Shown piece after piece: positions 1-11,645 of a stretch of DNA of 64,000 nucleotides. The notes under the pieces were generated by a model, which saw only the letters and a program-made list of their open reading frames with translations, did no database searches and was not told where the DNA came from. Positions within the stretch are counted from its first letter, which is position 1. Each line of letters starts with the position of its first letter. The position numbers and the translations under genes are program-made. Source of the DNA: Girardinichthys multiradiatus (Eukaryota; Chordata; Actinopteri; Cyprinodontiformes; Goodeidae); contig NC_061812.1 in NCBI RefSeq assembly GCF_021462225.1, forward strand, positions 47,411,363 to 47,475,362, in the 5' to 3' direction.

Positions 1-74
1 TCATATTTCTGGAGCAGAAATCTTCACTTCTCTCTTCTGCACTATGACTCAGGTACACTTACATTTTTCTTAAC

Positions 75-323
75 ATGTCAAATATAACAGTTGCAAGGTG
101 TACTGTGCTTAACCCAGTGACTCTTTTGCCTTCTCCTGAGGCCGGAGAACCTCATAATTGTTCCACGGTGTTTGAAGTTTATATACCCAGGCCTGACTTG
201 TCTGACATGCCACTGGATAATACTGAGCTGCTGCTGTTTGTTGATGGTTCAGCTTCTAGGAACCCTGAAACTGGTGGAAACCAGATAGGGCTTGCTGTTG
301 TTCTCTCCATGAAACACTACTAG
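75..323 (+). pseudogene. Endogenous retrovirus-like pol fragment (RNase H region)
   Basis: This 82-codon open stretch resembles the connection/RNase H region of gammaretrovirus-like pol. It has a 'TVLNPVTLLP' start, a 'PRPDLSD' linker and 'LLFVDGSASRNPETG', in which the Asp is the first RNase H catalytic residue. Family knowledge: RNase H removes the RNA template during reverse transcription. The frame stops just after 'GLAVVLSM', so the rest of RNase H and all of integrase are missing. It is a short, dead relic. A Gypsy RNase H is less likely, because Gypsy elements rarely carry this exact linker. Confidence 0.7.
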
Positions 324-580
324 ATAATATTACTAGAGTGTTATCTTTCTTTTCAGCATACACACTAGCTCCCTGTAATAGCTCTCATTTCTTTGACACC
401 TCTTTACCCCTGAAGTATTTTCCCTGGATAGTGGATTTTTCTTGTCACTTTATAAGGTTTCCTTATGGTTTCTCAGCAACTACAAATCTAACTATATCTG
501 GTTCTATTATGACACAATCAAATACGTCCTACGTAGGTTCAGCACCCTTATGTTTTACATTTCCTGTTTCGAAATGAAAA
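324..580 (+). other. Possible continuation of the retrovirus-like relic (env-like?)
   Basis: An open frame at 338-577 is rich in Cys, Ser/Thr and N-glycosylation-like sites and sits directly downstream of the pol relic on the same strand. This would fit an env-like remnant brought close by an internal deletion. No diagnostic motif is present, so it could be chance. Confidence 0.2.
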
Positions 581-639
581 ACCTAAAAAAACAAAATGAT
601 GAAGTGGAAGGTCCAAAAGACGAAAAACAATTGTAAATC

Positions 640-1191
640 ATAGTCTGTGGAAATGCAGAGGAATATTCTAGGGTTGGTGTGGGGGCCGCTAGCCGAGATG
701 TTAGCAGAGCAGCTGGCTGAAACTGGATGGCCATGTCCAACAGCTCCAAATGATATAGCAACATAAGCAGTTTCTCCAGTAGCCTGGGATTTGCCAGCTT
801 GTCCCTAATCATCTCCTCTACTAAAATGCCGAATTTAAAGTGGATCGCCAAACACCGGAGGTCAGTTAAGTAGTTGCGGATCACCCACTGCTGCTGGTGC
901 TGGCAGAAGACTATCCAGCGCACTATGATGCTCTGCGATGCAGCAACATGTTTGGCTAACAAGGCAATATAGTCATCATACTTGTCTACTGCTCCAAGGG
1001 TCTGGAATATATGTTGTCTCTCACTCCTCAGGTTTTGGATAAGCATGGCCTTTTACATAGCGTCGGCAGCGTCAACTAGCCCAATAGCCGCTATTAGTGT
1101 CTCGAAGTACTCGTTCCAGCAGGACCATGGGATCAACAGCTCACCAGGCAGAGCAAGGACAAGAGGCAGAGGTGAGAAGGAAAGCGCCATC
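640..1191 (-). pseudogene. Gypsy-type gag fragment
   Basis: On the minus strand a gag-like protein starts at an ATG ending at 1191, hits an in-frame stop about 44 codons later, then continues as an open frame to about 640. The segment with 'LRSERQHIFQTL', 'DDYIALLAKH' and 'CLAIHFKFGILVEEMIRDKL' matches the capsid-like gag region of fish Ty3/Gypsy elements, where '(C)KFG...EMIRD(Q/K)L' is typical. It follows an LTR-like block and a primer-binding-site-like stretch, as expected for a 5' end. It contains at least one stop and an apparent short insertion, and ends before any zinc knuckle or pol. I infer a dead, truncated element. Confidence 0.55.
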
Positions 1192-1202
1192 TTCGTCGCC
1201 AA

Positions 1203-1344
1203 TGTTGTACCCGATAATGAGTGGACAATGATTGTGTTCTCACTTTCTTTTTGTCTGCTAGCTCTCTGCTCAGCTCACAAAGGGTTAGAACTACCCCTAT
1301 GACTGTTGTCACCATGCTGTTGACCACATCAGCTGTATACTACA
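1203..1344 (-). repeat. Candidate 5' LTR (about 142 bp) of the gag-bearing Gypsy fragment
   Basis: Read on the minus strand the block starts TGTAGTATAC and ends GGGTACAACA, so it has TG...CA termini. It is followed immediately by TTGGCGACGAAGATGG, which resembles the primer-binding site and gag start of fish Gypsy elements. No second LTR copy is in the window, so the boundary is inferred. Confidence 0.4.
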
Positions 1345-1760
1345 GAATACAATAAAGCATAAACACTGGGAGTTTACAATGGAACGGCAGCCGGCTTATT
1401 ATACAATCTTGATGAAATGCATATCTGCAGGATGATCAATCATCCTCCGAGGCTTCGCTTTTAAGGACCTCCAGTCATGGATTCCCCACTCTTCATCTTC
1501 AGCTGAGCTTCGACCCCCCTCGGCCCCATCTCCACCAGCTCCCTTCCATACTCCTCCATCTTTACTCCACCACCAGTATCAGATCCCAAAGGGAGGAAGA
1601 CTCATCTAATTCTAAGCCTTACATGTTCATTCAAGCCCTTGTCATTCTCAGCATTCATGTCTTCCTTCGGGGGTCTGAGCGCCAAATATATAAACTTTTA
1701 TCAATAAACTTCTCTAATCATCATCTTTGTGTTTCTTGTGAGTTTTTTCAAGTTGAAATT
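1345..1760 (+). other. LTR-like or promoter/polyA-like unique block
   Basis: On the + strand this has a CpG-containing stretch, then ATATATAAAC followed about 10 bases later by AATAAAC (near 1685-1710). That spacing is seen in retroviral LTRs. It lies downstream of the retrovirus-like pol relic on the same strand and could be its 3' LTR. No partner copy is available to prove it. Confidence 0.2.
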
Positions 1761-3684
1761 GCAGCTGAGTAATCGTAAGTGTAATCCCACCATAAAGGAT
1801 TACAGTGTGGGCTGCACAGTTTATTTTAAACTTCACTGTAGCAGCAGAATCTAGGGAAATACAGTACATGATGGTATTTTCTTAAATTTATAGTAAGCTA
1901 CTGATAACAGGAAGATCTTTAGGTCTCCTGACATAGTTTGAACACTAATTAATTTGACATCATGGTACTATAACTTAAGAAATGTGAATGGCAATACATT
2001 GCTGTATTTCTTTGACAGTATAACAGATTAAGTTTGGAAATTGTGAGATTTTGTAATGAAAGGGCATTTATGAAGTTATCAAACAAACTCACAACAACAT
2101 ATCGACAACAAAGGATTTTAGGTACCTAGCATGAATGGAAAAGGATAAGTTAGAACAACTAAATATCTGCTTTAATGCATATATTCAGCTTTTGCTGTTT
2201 TCTACAGAAATGTAAAGGCAGTATATCTGTACGTTTGGGAGAATAAGATGATTTATTAGATTAAAAGAATCCACCACAAAACCACCTAAAGTTAATAAAT
2301 GTTCATTGCAAGATTTGAGAGATTTATTAAGGCAAAATGTACAAAATAGCAACTGCTTGCAATAAAAAAAAAATAAAAATAAAAAAAAACATTTTAAAGA
2401 GCTTAACACTGCTATTTCTGCAAATTAAACACAATTCCAACTTTTATAGGTTATTACAGTCTCAAATTCTTCCAACCTTTTTTGACAAGCATTTTTAATA
2501 CTTAGCAGAGCACCTTTGTTGCTGTTGGGAAATGTTGCAAACATGATTTATAGCCAGGCACCCACTTTTAGCCATGTTACTAAGAAATCCTAGCCAGCAA
2601 TATTTTAGGTGCCCCTGTATGCAAGATATGTTGGAAGGAATTACACTGATGCTTCTCTCTTTAACTAATTCTGAAAGCCCTCTATCACTGGTCTGCCTTT
2701 TTACGAATGCATTAATCTTACAGTAGAAGAAATGCAAGTAATCTTAAATCACTACTATACTTTTGTGGCCTACCACAATAAATCAGTTCATTCATTGATT
2801 TATTAATTCATTCATTTAATAAGGAAGAGAAACCTTTGTATGAATGTTCCTTTTCTGGTCCCATAGGGGCTAAAGTGGAGGGACTGGCAAAACAATAGAG
2901 ATGATATTTGTTACTGTGGGTGGTGCTTCCCTCTGTGTAATAGATCTAATGGTTTTCTGCTATTATATGGCTGCTGTGCCATGACCACTTCATTATGTAG
3001 TCACTCTGCAAGCCCCAAGAGAGAGACAGATGGAGGGTAGAAGAAGGTGGTGTGGTGGGTGTGTGTTAATGTAGACTGGGGTGTCACACTGTGATGACAG
3101 CACAAATTAGCTGTACTTCATGCCCATGTGTGCCTCTGTGTTTACAGGAGTTGTAAGATAGTGAACCACACTTCTGTATTTATATGATTGTATCTAATCC
3201 ATTTAATTACTGTGTAACATTAATGGAAAAGCGCATAAAATGTAGTGGTCTAAAACGTGTATACACACGTGCTAAAAAGCCAGCTTTGCATGATGAAAAA
3301 AAAAATTAACCTTAATGAAACATTTCAAAGCTTTTTCCACTTCAAGTTTGTCAATGTCCAGTACATTTCAATTAAAAAATAAATTTATTAGAGGAATCAC
3401 AATTATTAATAAAAAGCTGCAATATCCTGGTTGCATGTCTGTGCAAATACTCAGAATAGTACTTCACCAAAGCACCTTTTGATTGAGTTTCTGCATTCAG
3501 TATTCTTGAGTTTACACTTGCCATCAATTATAGAGAATTGGATGGACCTACATAAACTGAAGCTGTCTTAGTAAGATTTTCTTGACATTTGTGCCTTTTC
3601 ATTATTTAAAGAAGCTAAAACTACAGTTTGCACAGAGGTTACAAAGGATCAAAATAATCTAATTTTATAAAATTGTCAGTCAGG
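1761..3684. other. AT-rich sequence without recognisable gene
   Basis: I see short A-tracts (near 2365-2390 and 3297-3305) and no convincing ORF, RNA gene or recognised repeat. Small ORFs such as the minus-strand one at 2495-2737 show no family signature. Confidence 0.5.
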
Positions 3685-6520
3685 AGAATTCAATTCTATT
3701 CAATTCAGTTTTATTAATATAGTGTCAAAACACAACGTGTCGTTTCAAGGCACTTTACAAAATCATTTCAATCGAATCATGCAGATTTCAAGTCGGGTAC
3801 ATACATTCCTATTAATCAAACAGTGCAGTCGGATTGAGTTTATTATTCAAACTGGTTAAAAGTTTTTCCATCTAAGGAAACCCAGCAGATTGCATCCAGT
3901 CAGTGACTTGCAGCAGTCAGTCCTCCTGGATGAGCATGTAGAGACAGTGGACAGTCTTGCATTGACTTTCAGCAATCCCTCATACTGAGCATGCAGGTAG
4001 CGACAGTGGCGAGGAAAACTCCCTTTAACAGCAAGAAACCTCCAGCAGAACCAGAACCAGGCTCAGTGTGAGTGGCCGTCTGCCACGACTGACTGGGGGT
4101 TTTAGAGAAAAGAGCAGAGACAAAAAGAACACAGAAGACCTGATCCAGTAGTATTTTCCATAGGAAAGAAATGTGAAACATTATTGGTTATAGCTAAGCA
4201 GATGAACTGAGCCAGTTTTCAAGTCTAGAAGATGAAAGAGAGCACAAGACAGTGTTAAACACTGAAAGACAGGGCCAAGTGTATCATCTGTATAACATAA
4301 GCATTAAGTTGTTGGCAACAGCAGCATGGTCGATGTCCACCTCCAGGAAGGTGCCACAGCTAAACACAGAGCCAGGTCAGATGTAGCTTCTAGAAATAGA
4401 AACTACATTCCCCCTGGAAAAGTCTCTCCAGGGGGCCGTGTTTATTGATTCAGGAGCAGACACAGAATTCATGGACGAAACATTCGCAAATTAGAACGTC
4501 AGCTGACACACGAAACGTGCTAGCATTGGATGGTCACAGCATGAACAATTCACACCTCAGGACGGAGGAGATTACCTTAACAGTTGGAGGTAATCATCAA
4601 GAAAAAGTAACTTTCATGATCATTAATTCACCTGAACTTCCTGTAGTCCTAGGGGCCTCCTGGTTGCAGAAACACAACCCTCACATTAACTGGAAGAAAA
4701 AAGAAGTTCTGGGTTGGTCTGAGTCATGTTCCGCTGACTGCCTTTTGTCTGCTGCTACGGAGGTTAGTGTGGAGAATGAGGTTGAAGAGACCTATCCGGA
4801 TTTATCCAGGGTACCGCAAGAATACAATGATTTAAAGGAAGTATTTAATAAGATCAAGGCCACAGCTCTGCCACCCCACAGACCGTATGATTGTGCTATT
4901 GATTTGTTTCCTGGCACATCACCCCCTAAAGGCAGAATCTATTCATTGTCTGGTCCAGAGCACAGGGCCATGAAGAATTATGTTGATGAGGCATTAAAAG
5001 CAGAGCACATTCAACCTTCTTCCTCTCCTGCAGGTACTGGTTTCTTTTTTGTTGGGAAGAGGGATGGTTCGTTGAGACCATGCATTGATTATAGAGGCCT
5101 TAATGAGATAACAGTTAAAAATAGATACCCCTTACCACTCATGAACACAGCTTTTGATCAGATCCAGGGAGCCAAGATATTTTATAAGCTGGATCTAAGG
5201 AATGCATATCATCTGGTCCGAATCAGAGAAGGAGATGAGTGGAAAACGGCTTTCAACACGCACGCCTACAGGCCATTATGAATACAAGGTCATGCCATTT
5301 GGACTTACTAACGCTCCTGCAGTTTTTGGTCAATGACGTTCTAAGGGACATGGTGGGTCAATTCGTTTTTGTTTATCTTGATGACATACTGATTTATTTT
5401 CAAGATCTGGAAACCCACAGAAAACATGTCAGAGCTGTTCTCCTGCGTCTTCTCCAAAACCAGTTGTTCGTCAAGGCAGAAAAATGTGAGTTTCACATAA
5501 CTACCACTTCCTTTTTGGGCTTCATCATTTCCCCAGATCAAGTGCTTGTCGACCCTTCCAAAGTAAAGGCCGTGTTGGAATGGCCTGTTCCAACTGATCG
5601 CAAGCTTTTATAGGAGAGTCATTAGAAATTAGGGCCTGGTTGCTACTCCCCTGAACGCTCTTACCCACAGAATAAGTATAGAGTTAAAAGCTGAAATAAC
5701 AGTAAATAATGCAAAATTGGAGAGTAGTATGAGAACGTAGCAGAGAGACAGAAAGTGGTCATTTTGTCCTCTAGCAGTCTAAGCCTATAGCAGCAAAATT
5801 GCAGAGATAGCTCAGGATAACCTAAGCCACTCTAACTATAAGCTTTATCAAAAAGGAAAGTTTTAAGCCTAGCCTTAAAAGTAGACAGCGTGTCTGCCTC
5901 ACGGTCTAAAACTGGCAGCTGGTTCCACAGGAGAGGATCCTGATAACTAAAGGATCTTCCTCCTTTAATGTATCCCATGCTGCCTGATAATTTTACCTAT
6001 TGGAAGCATATATAGACTAAAGAGAACTGGCCCAGGCACTGAACCCTGTGGGGACTCCAGTTAACCCAGGAGTTTGAAGTTGATTTGTGATTTACATGAA
6101 CAAACTGGAATCTGTCAATTAAATAAGATTTAAAACAGCCCAGTGCTGTTCCTCTGAGTGCTATGATGCTCTGAAACTTGACTGAAACTCTTCAAACAGA
6201 TCATTACTGTATAAATGCTCACACACTGGCTTAGCAACTATTTTTTCAAGAATTTTAAGAAAAGAGGAAGATTGGATATAGGTCTGTAATTTAGTAAATC
6301 ATCTTGATCAAGTGAAGATTTCTTAATTAAAGGTTTAATTACAGCTACCTTAAAAGATTGTGGTACATACCCATTTACTAAGGATAAATTAATCATATCT
6401 AAAATGGGGCTGGTAATCAGAGGGAACACTTCCTTAAATATTTTGGTTGGGATTGGGTCTAACATACAAGTTGAAGGTTTAGATGAAGCTAATATTTTTG
6501 ATAACTCAAAAAGGGCAAAA
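3685..6520 (-). mobile_element. L2-clade LINE fragment A, split by a Gypsy insertion
   Basis: The block starts with the L2 3' end (an AATTCAATTC-type repeat followed by TTTTATTAATATAGTG) and aligns by eye with the better L2 copy at 37939-42270. The 3' UTR lies at 3685-4394 and 5673-5830. Then come the minus-strand RT C-terminus (near 5850-5970) and the RT N-terminus ('MLDPIPTKIFKEVFPLITSPILDMIN', ORF 6238-6465). About 0.7 kb is missing near 5960-5975 compared with the better copy, and everything 5' of the RT start is absent. The 3' UTR is interrupted at 4395-5672 by a plus-strand Gypsy piece. Confidence 0.85.
4395..5672 (+). mobile_element. Ty3/Gypsy protease-reverse transcriptase fragment
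   Basis: Near 4440 a frame reads '[16 protein letters not shown]', the aspartic protease active site (D-S/T-G). It stops, and a shifted frame (to 5281) carries the protease C-terminal part, with '[14 protein letters not shown]', and the RT start: '[13 protein letters not shown]', '[20 protein letters not shown]', '[20 protein letters not shown]'. After another frameshift near 5270 the RT continues with '[10 protein letters not shown]', which contains the catalytic YLDD box, then 'FLGFIIS'. A small deletion follows, and 'LVATPLNALT' near 5640-5670 ends the piece. No LTR or integrase is present. It lies in the L2 3' UTR in the opposite orientation, so it arrived later or by recombination. Nonfunctional. 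Confidence 0.88.
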
Positions 6521-7789
6521 TGACTGACTGGCTAAACTTTGGCAAGCCAGAGAGGCATGATATTATCAAATCAACATAAAAGATTTTAATTGACTTCAAC
6601 TAAATAAGGCTCAGTAATGAAATTCAGTCAAATGAATGTGCTTTAGACAACGCTTTAGTTTCAGGGTGTGCACAGTTATGTTCTGGGTTACTGCACTATT
6701 TTTATTTTTTCCTTCTAACAGATTTCTGTGTTTCTCGGCTCAATTATGCAGGATATATGTATTGCTGCATGATTTTATGAAAACATGACATTGAAAATTA
6801 CTGTTAAATATTGCAAGGACTATTTCAATTGTACCCAACTACCATTTTCTTTTTTAGTCTTTTCATTGTCACAGTGTCCCCACCACTCTCTCTGAGCTCT
6901 CTGATCTTGGTCACTAAGATGTATATTATTTGTGAGCATAAGGGACAGTGAAAGTCTGTCTTATTAGCCAAATACATTATTAGAAAACAGAGTTTCAATG
7001 CAGGACACCAGAAATTCTATGGCCCTCCAAATATTGCATCCAAGCAGTACTATATAATACAGATATTACACATATTGATATTGGGGTTAGAATTGTGATT
7101 CATATTTATGCAGTATTTTGTATATTTTGTTTTAGAAAACCTAGGATTGTAACGTGGTCTCTTCACTTCCTCTTCTTCCCATTTGTAGACATGATTTTTG
7201 ATTGTATCAAGATGAAAGTCATATGCAGAGCACATTTACATTTTTTTTTATTTTAAATGAAGGCACGAGTATACTGTATTTTTGCTATCAAATAAAGGGG
7301 GGGCTACTTCACTTGTAAACCTTTTCACTTTAACCAATTCATATTCATAACTTTATGGAGGTGAGCAGGAAATGACTTTCGTGGACAGCAGGGACTACTA
7401 GCAGTATACTGGGGTAATACCCTATGATTTGGGCTAAAAGAGCCTCTCAGGTTTCTTTGCTTTTAGCCATCATTATTAGTAGTATTGACTGTGTTCTGAA
7501 TAACAGATGGATACAGTCTCAGCTGGATCTGCTTTGATGTCCTTAACAACTTGGAAATATGATATAGTGGGACACATGAGCTTTTTAGACTGTGATAACT
7601 GATCCAAAGTTTTAGGAAGCACTGCTACTCCCAGAATACCAATTACTCTCATAGTCTCCAAAAATAAAACTGGGATATTGACTGACATGCTATCAAAAAA
7701 ATAAATAAAATTCTCAAAATGCCTAAAGGAAGTTTAACCAGATGTGAAACGTATATCGATGAATTTGATTAACCTGTTCTCAAGGACCT
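6521..7789. other. Unique AT-rich sequence
   Basis: No gene-like ORF, RNA gene or recognised TE was seen. A short poly-T (7239-7248) and a G-tract near 7297 are present. Confidence 0.5.
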
Positions 7790-9425
7790 GGATGTGTGAC
7801 AAAAACAAATCTACATTCGCGCCCAAAGGGAAAAAATGCGATAACTTTCCCAAAGAAAGGCCAAATCACACCAAAGTTGGCATGAAGGAGGACCTTCGAG
7901 TTCCCGACAATCCTATGAGGTCATATGCTGACATCATCAAAGCCACGCCCCCCGAGAACAGGAAGTCACTTCTTTTACTGAGAAAGGTCGCTATCTGGCT
8001 GTCTACTCTCAATTAACTTGAAACTGTCAGGTGACTGATAACTAGTGGGTCTTACTTCGTTTGAAGCACAGTGACTTTTCATAAAAGGACGTGACTGTGG
8101 TGGCGTGGCGAAGTTGGACGTCGAGCCATGGCCATACGTTTGGCTTTAATTTCCACATACATCATCTGATCTGCACCAAATTCAATATGATTGGTCCTAG
8201 TCCAGTCCCCAACAGTGAACTGATGACATATTTGGTGGGCGTGGCCTAATTTGTCCACAGAGTCCCCTAGAAAATTTTAAAAAATCAACCCCAAGTCGTG
8301 CTTTGACCAAGGAATCTGAAATTTGGTACCCATATGTAACTTCTCAGGACCTCCAAAAATGTCTCTTGGAGCATTCATCCAAACCCCAGAGGAAGTCGGC
8401 CATTTTAGGTTGAAGTTGCCATTTTGACCCTGGTTTGGCAGTTTCCAGCCCGCATATCTGAGCGAACCCCTCCTACAGCTTTTGACTTAGAAACTTGAAA
8501 ATCACTCTGTATACTCTTAAAGCACTGGGGATCAAATGTTATCAAAAGCTTTTTGCTGCATGAAAGCGTGTGGGCGTGGCTAAGTCTCCAAATATGACTT
8601 CTCGCCATAAAAGACGAAATTGATATACAGTAGCTCCTACAAGGAAAATCACAGAGACCTGAAACCTTCTAAGAATGATCTGCCTCTGGCCCTGAACAAT
8701 ATTCACTGATCAGATATTGACATCATCGAAGCCCCCCCCCCCCCCATGAGAACAGGAAGTGTCATGTTTTCCTTTAGAAAGTCAATTTTTGATGTTCTTC
8801 ACCTAATCAATGTGAAACTGTCCCAAGAAACAGATAACATGATGGTCTAAGACAGTTGCCAGTATTAACTGGCTTGGCTGGAGGGTGTGGCCGTGGCGGC
8901 GTGGCGAATTCTGATGTCACGCCATGGCCATATGTTTGCCTCTAAATTACACTTGCATGGTCCGATTTATTCCAAACTGAATATGGTTGATCTTTGACAA
9001 CCCCCAAACACCTCTATTGGATTACATTGGAATTTGGATCAACAGTGCCCCCTAGAACACTTCAAGTTCTCTATCTCCCTCATGTAGTATACATGATCAT
9101 GAGTTAATGATGAACATGTTGGCACAAGCAATAGATGACATCACTTTACCCCCACCCACTAAGAAATAAATGAGTGTAGCTTCCATATTGAAGGTCTGAT
9201 TTACTCCAAATTTTGAATGCTTTTTGCCAGACAAAAACTCTACATGACCGAAGATCATATGACATGTTGCTCACAGTGCCACGTATTGGCGACGTGTTGA
9301 AGTGAAGCAGTGTCATCGTTGGTGGCGTGTAGGAGGCGATGTCAGGCTCCCGCGGTCGCTGCACAGGCCAAGTTGTGCAGAGGTGCGAGGGCCTTTAACG
9401 CTGCTTGCAGCTTTAATTTGGAATT
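7790..9425 (+). repeat. R1 repeat, copy A (unclassified multimeric interspersed repeat)
   Basis: The segment is rich in 'GGCGTGGC' motifs and contains a diagnostic core, GTGGCGTGGCGAAGTTGGAC followed by GCCATGGCCATACG (near 8100-8150). A related core recurs near 8885-8940, so it holds at least two units about 0.8 kb apart. The same sequence in reverse orientation forms copy B at 50715-53405. It has no coding capacity. The right edge has GCTGCTTGCAGC (near 9400), a perfect short hairpin, just before the unique flank. A poly-C run sits at about 8704-8717. The class is unknown to me; a nonautonomous DNA transposon or Helitron-like element is possible. Confidence 0.7.
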
Positions 9426-9645
9426 GAAATTGAATTTCAGATCTGAAAGTGAAAGTAGTTAAGCTGAATTTTTACTATAACAAAGTATTTTCAAAACAAA
9501 CAAATTCAGTTTCTAACCATTAAATTCATTTTCAGTTTAGTGAAATTCATTTTTAAACCAGTTAATTTAATTTCAAATTACACAAATACGGATTTAGTCT
9601 GAGCAATTCAAATTCAGTTTCTGATGGCACAAGTTTCTTCCCATA
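9426..9645. repeat. Low-complexity AATTCA/AATTTCA-rich stretch
   Basis: Short degenerate repeats of 'aattcagttt/aaattcatttt' type run through this stretch. It probably decayed from a simple repeat next to the R1 terminus. Confidence 0.45.
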
Positions 9646-9649
9646 CAAA

Positions 9650-10115
9650 AAATCATCCAAGAAATTGGTTACTCATAGAAGCTTGCTAAATTCCAGTGCT
9701 ATACTGTTATAGGATGCTCTGGACTAAGTTTGGTCATGAAACTTCCTCGCTACTAAATATTCCACAATAACCATGTAAAATCACAGAGCGTGGTCAGTGG
9801 ATGATGATGCACACACTAAACAGAGGTAATCAACTTTCTGCAGAGTCAATAGCCACAGACCTCCAAAGTTCATATGGTCCTCAGATTTGCCCAAATAACA
9901 GTGGCAAGAGAGCTTCATGGAATAGGTTCCATGGTTAGTCTGCTGCATCCAGACTCAGTGGAAAGTGTTGTATGCAGTGGTGTACAGGATATCACCACTG
10001 GACAATGGACTCTAAATCAGTTGGTACATGTTCTCTGTAGTGACAAATTTTGCCTCTCTATCTGGCAACCCAGTAGATGAGTCACCAGGAGAACGGCACG
10101 TGTGCTTACAGTCTC
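9650..10115 (+). mobile_element. Degenerate Tc1-like transposase fragment
   Basis: The nucleotide sequence follows the transposase gene of a common fish Tc1 family: helix-turn-helix region ('CTACTAAATATTCCACA', 'GTAAAATCACAGAGCG'), linker ('CAACTTTCTGCAGAGTC', 'GAGAGCTTCATGGAAT') and the region around the first catalytic Asp ('TGGACTCTAAATCAGT', then 'TTCTCTGTAGTGACAA'). It is riddled with stops and indels, so the 68-codon ORF at 9874-10080 is in the wrong frame and meaningless. Neither terminal repeat is evident. The complementary part of the same family occurs at 13495-13850. Confidence 0.72.
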
Positions 10116-11640
10116 TGGTTATATATTACTTATTATTTGTATTGCATAATAAAATGGAAAACACTGATCTGCAGTTAAAGGTTACAAAGTTAAATTAACA
10201 ATAAAAAAGCTTCAACTGTTTTTTTCCTCGGGTGTGCAAAGACAAATTATTGCAATGCCTAAGTTAGCTCTGTGTTTAGCCTTTTTCAAATAATTTATGT
10301 TACAGTTTATTGTTATGAACTGAGAGAAAGGAAATATCTATAGGTGCATGACTGTAGATTATTTTGCAAAACACAGTATTTTCTATTCAATGTCAGGATT
10401 TTTGAAGTATTTTTGAAAGATCAACAACCCACTATATCTGCAAGCAGTGCATAACAAGAGAGCCATCTTTCTTCTTACTGGTAAGACGACTCCACCCACA
10501 GGCCAGCTCCCCTGGGACCTGGGGAGTGGGAGGAGGAGTGGAGACAACATCTGCCACCCCGTTTCTGCTTCTCTTCTAGGCAGCTAAGACCCACAACAAA
10601 AGGATCTACACACGTTTTTGCAGCCAGCCCTAAAGTGAGCCCAGCCTAGTGCTGGTCATTTTGCGCCCATTGTGTACTTTTGTTTCATTAAGTAGTCTAC
10701 CCTGTAGGATTTGAGAGAGGAGTCAATTTGTCAAGAGAGGCCACGGGATATAAACCATGGTTAAAGTCATACTGCCTTTCGGACTACTTTGAGGATTTCA
10801 AGCCAGATTCTGTCATTTACACATAGTCTACAGTAAGCAAATGCAAATATATGTTTCCTAAGAAAAACAACAACATATTTACCAGCTTATAGTAGCTTAA
10901 AGTCACTTCAGTTTGGTCTGAGATCCAAATCTCTTATTTGATAGCTCTTGCAAACAGTTAACAAACACAAAAAAAAAAAACAATCATTGAAAATCCTTAA
11001 TGTAAATTTTCTGAATTATTTTGTACTGTTTTTAATTAGAACCTATATGACATTTGAGCAGTTTGTAAATATATTCTTTGTAACTGCTCAAAATACTGAG
11101 CGACAAAGAGAAATAAACTGATATGCAATACATATGAACGAGAATGGTTGTTTTCGAACAAATGGAAATGGAAAATGGAAAGAGTTTGACAGTCCGTGGT
11201 GCAGAACTGACCCAAAGCCGCATCTAGGAGCAGGGTTTGGCTGCAGGAGGAAAAAGGGTTCGGCTGCAGGCGCCGTTCTGAGGCCCCCACCTCTCCCAGG
11301 CACCTTCAAGAGCTAACGGCTGAGCCTAACCTTGACACATAACTACATTCAACTCGTGCAGGTACATATTGTTTTTAGTATATGCACTGTTGTATAACGG
11401 TGAAGAACTTCGACCTTTTTAGCGCATGCCTTCTCCAACATTAACGTAATTTCTGAACAGTGTGGGTGGGGCGCTACAGTGGTGTTGGATCTCACAGTAG
11501 TCTGCAGCTACATACTATTAGGGCTGGAGTAGCACTCTATAGACACAATTAGGCAGGGAGAGCTGAATCGTTACCGGAAACTGGCCCTTATTCCCTTCAA
11601 TATAAAAGGTTTTAGTTTAGGTGTCGGGTTTCTGCACCGT
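10116..11640. other. Unique region with GC-richer islands, possible upstream regulatory DNA
   Basis: No TE signature is recognised. Two GC-richer blocks stand out against the AT-rich background: 10480-10680 and 11150-11330. The second carries the RE1-like motif listed separately. Short ORFs on both strands at 11032-11316 overlap each other and have no family features. I infer possible conserved noncoding or promoter-proximal DNA for the downstream neural gene; alignment to other fish would be decisive. Confidence 0.35.
11187..11207 (-). promoter_or_regulatory. RE1/NRSE-like element (REST binding motif)
   Basis: On the minus strand the site reads TTCTGCACCACGGAC followed by TG. Compared with the established RE1 consensus core TTCAGCACCACGGACAG, it matches at 15 of 17 positions and keeps both half-sites (GCACC and GGAC) at canonical spacing. 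REST silences neuronal genes in non-neural cells. The site is about 1.4 kb upstream of the candidate first exon of a neural adhesion gene. Function is inferred. Confidence 0.5.
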
Positions 11641-11645
11641 GAGCG

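Noticed and set aside
7790..9425. R1 as a Helitron, because of the terminal GCTGCTTGCAGC hairpin
   Set aside because: The hairpin is not followed by a CTRR end and no TC start was found, so the class is left open.
9874..10080. 68-codon ORF as a small gene
   Set aside because: The DNA is a decayed Tc1 transposase gene read in the wrong frame.
11032..11316. Overlapping short ORFs on both strands in the GC-rich block
   Set aside because: All frames are open because of composition. More likely regulatory or noncoding DNA.
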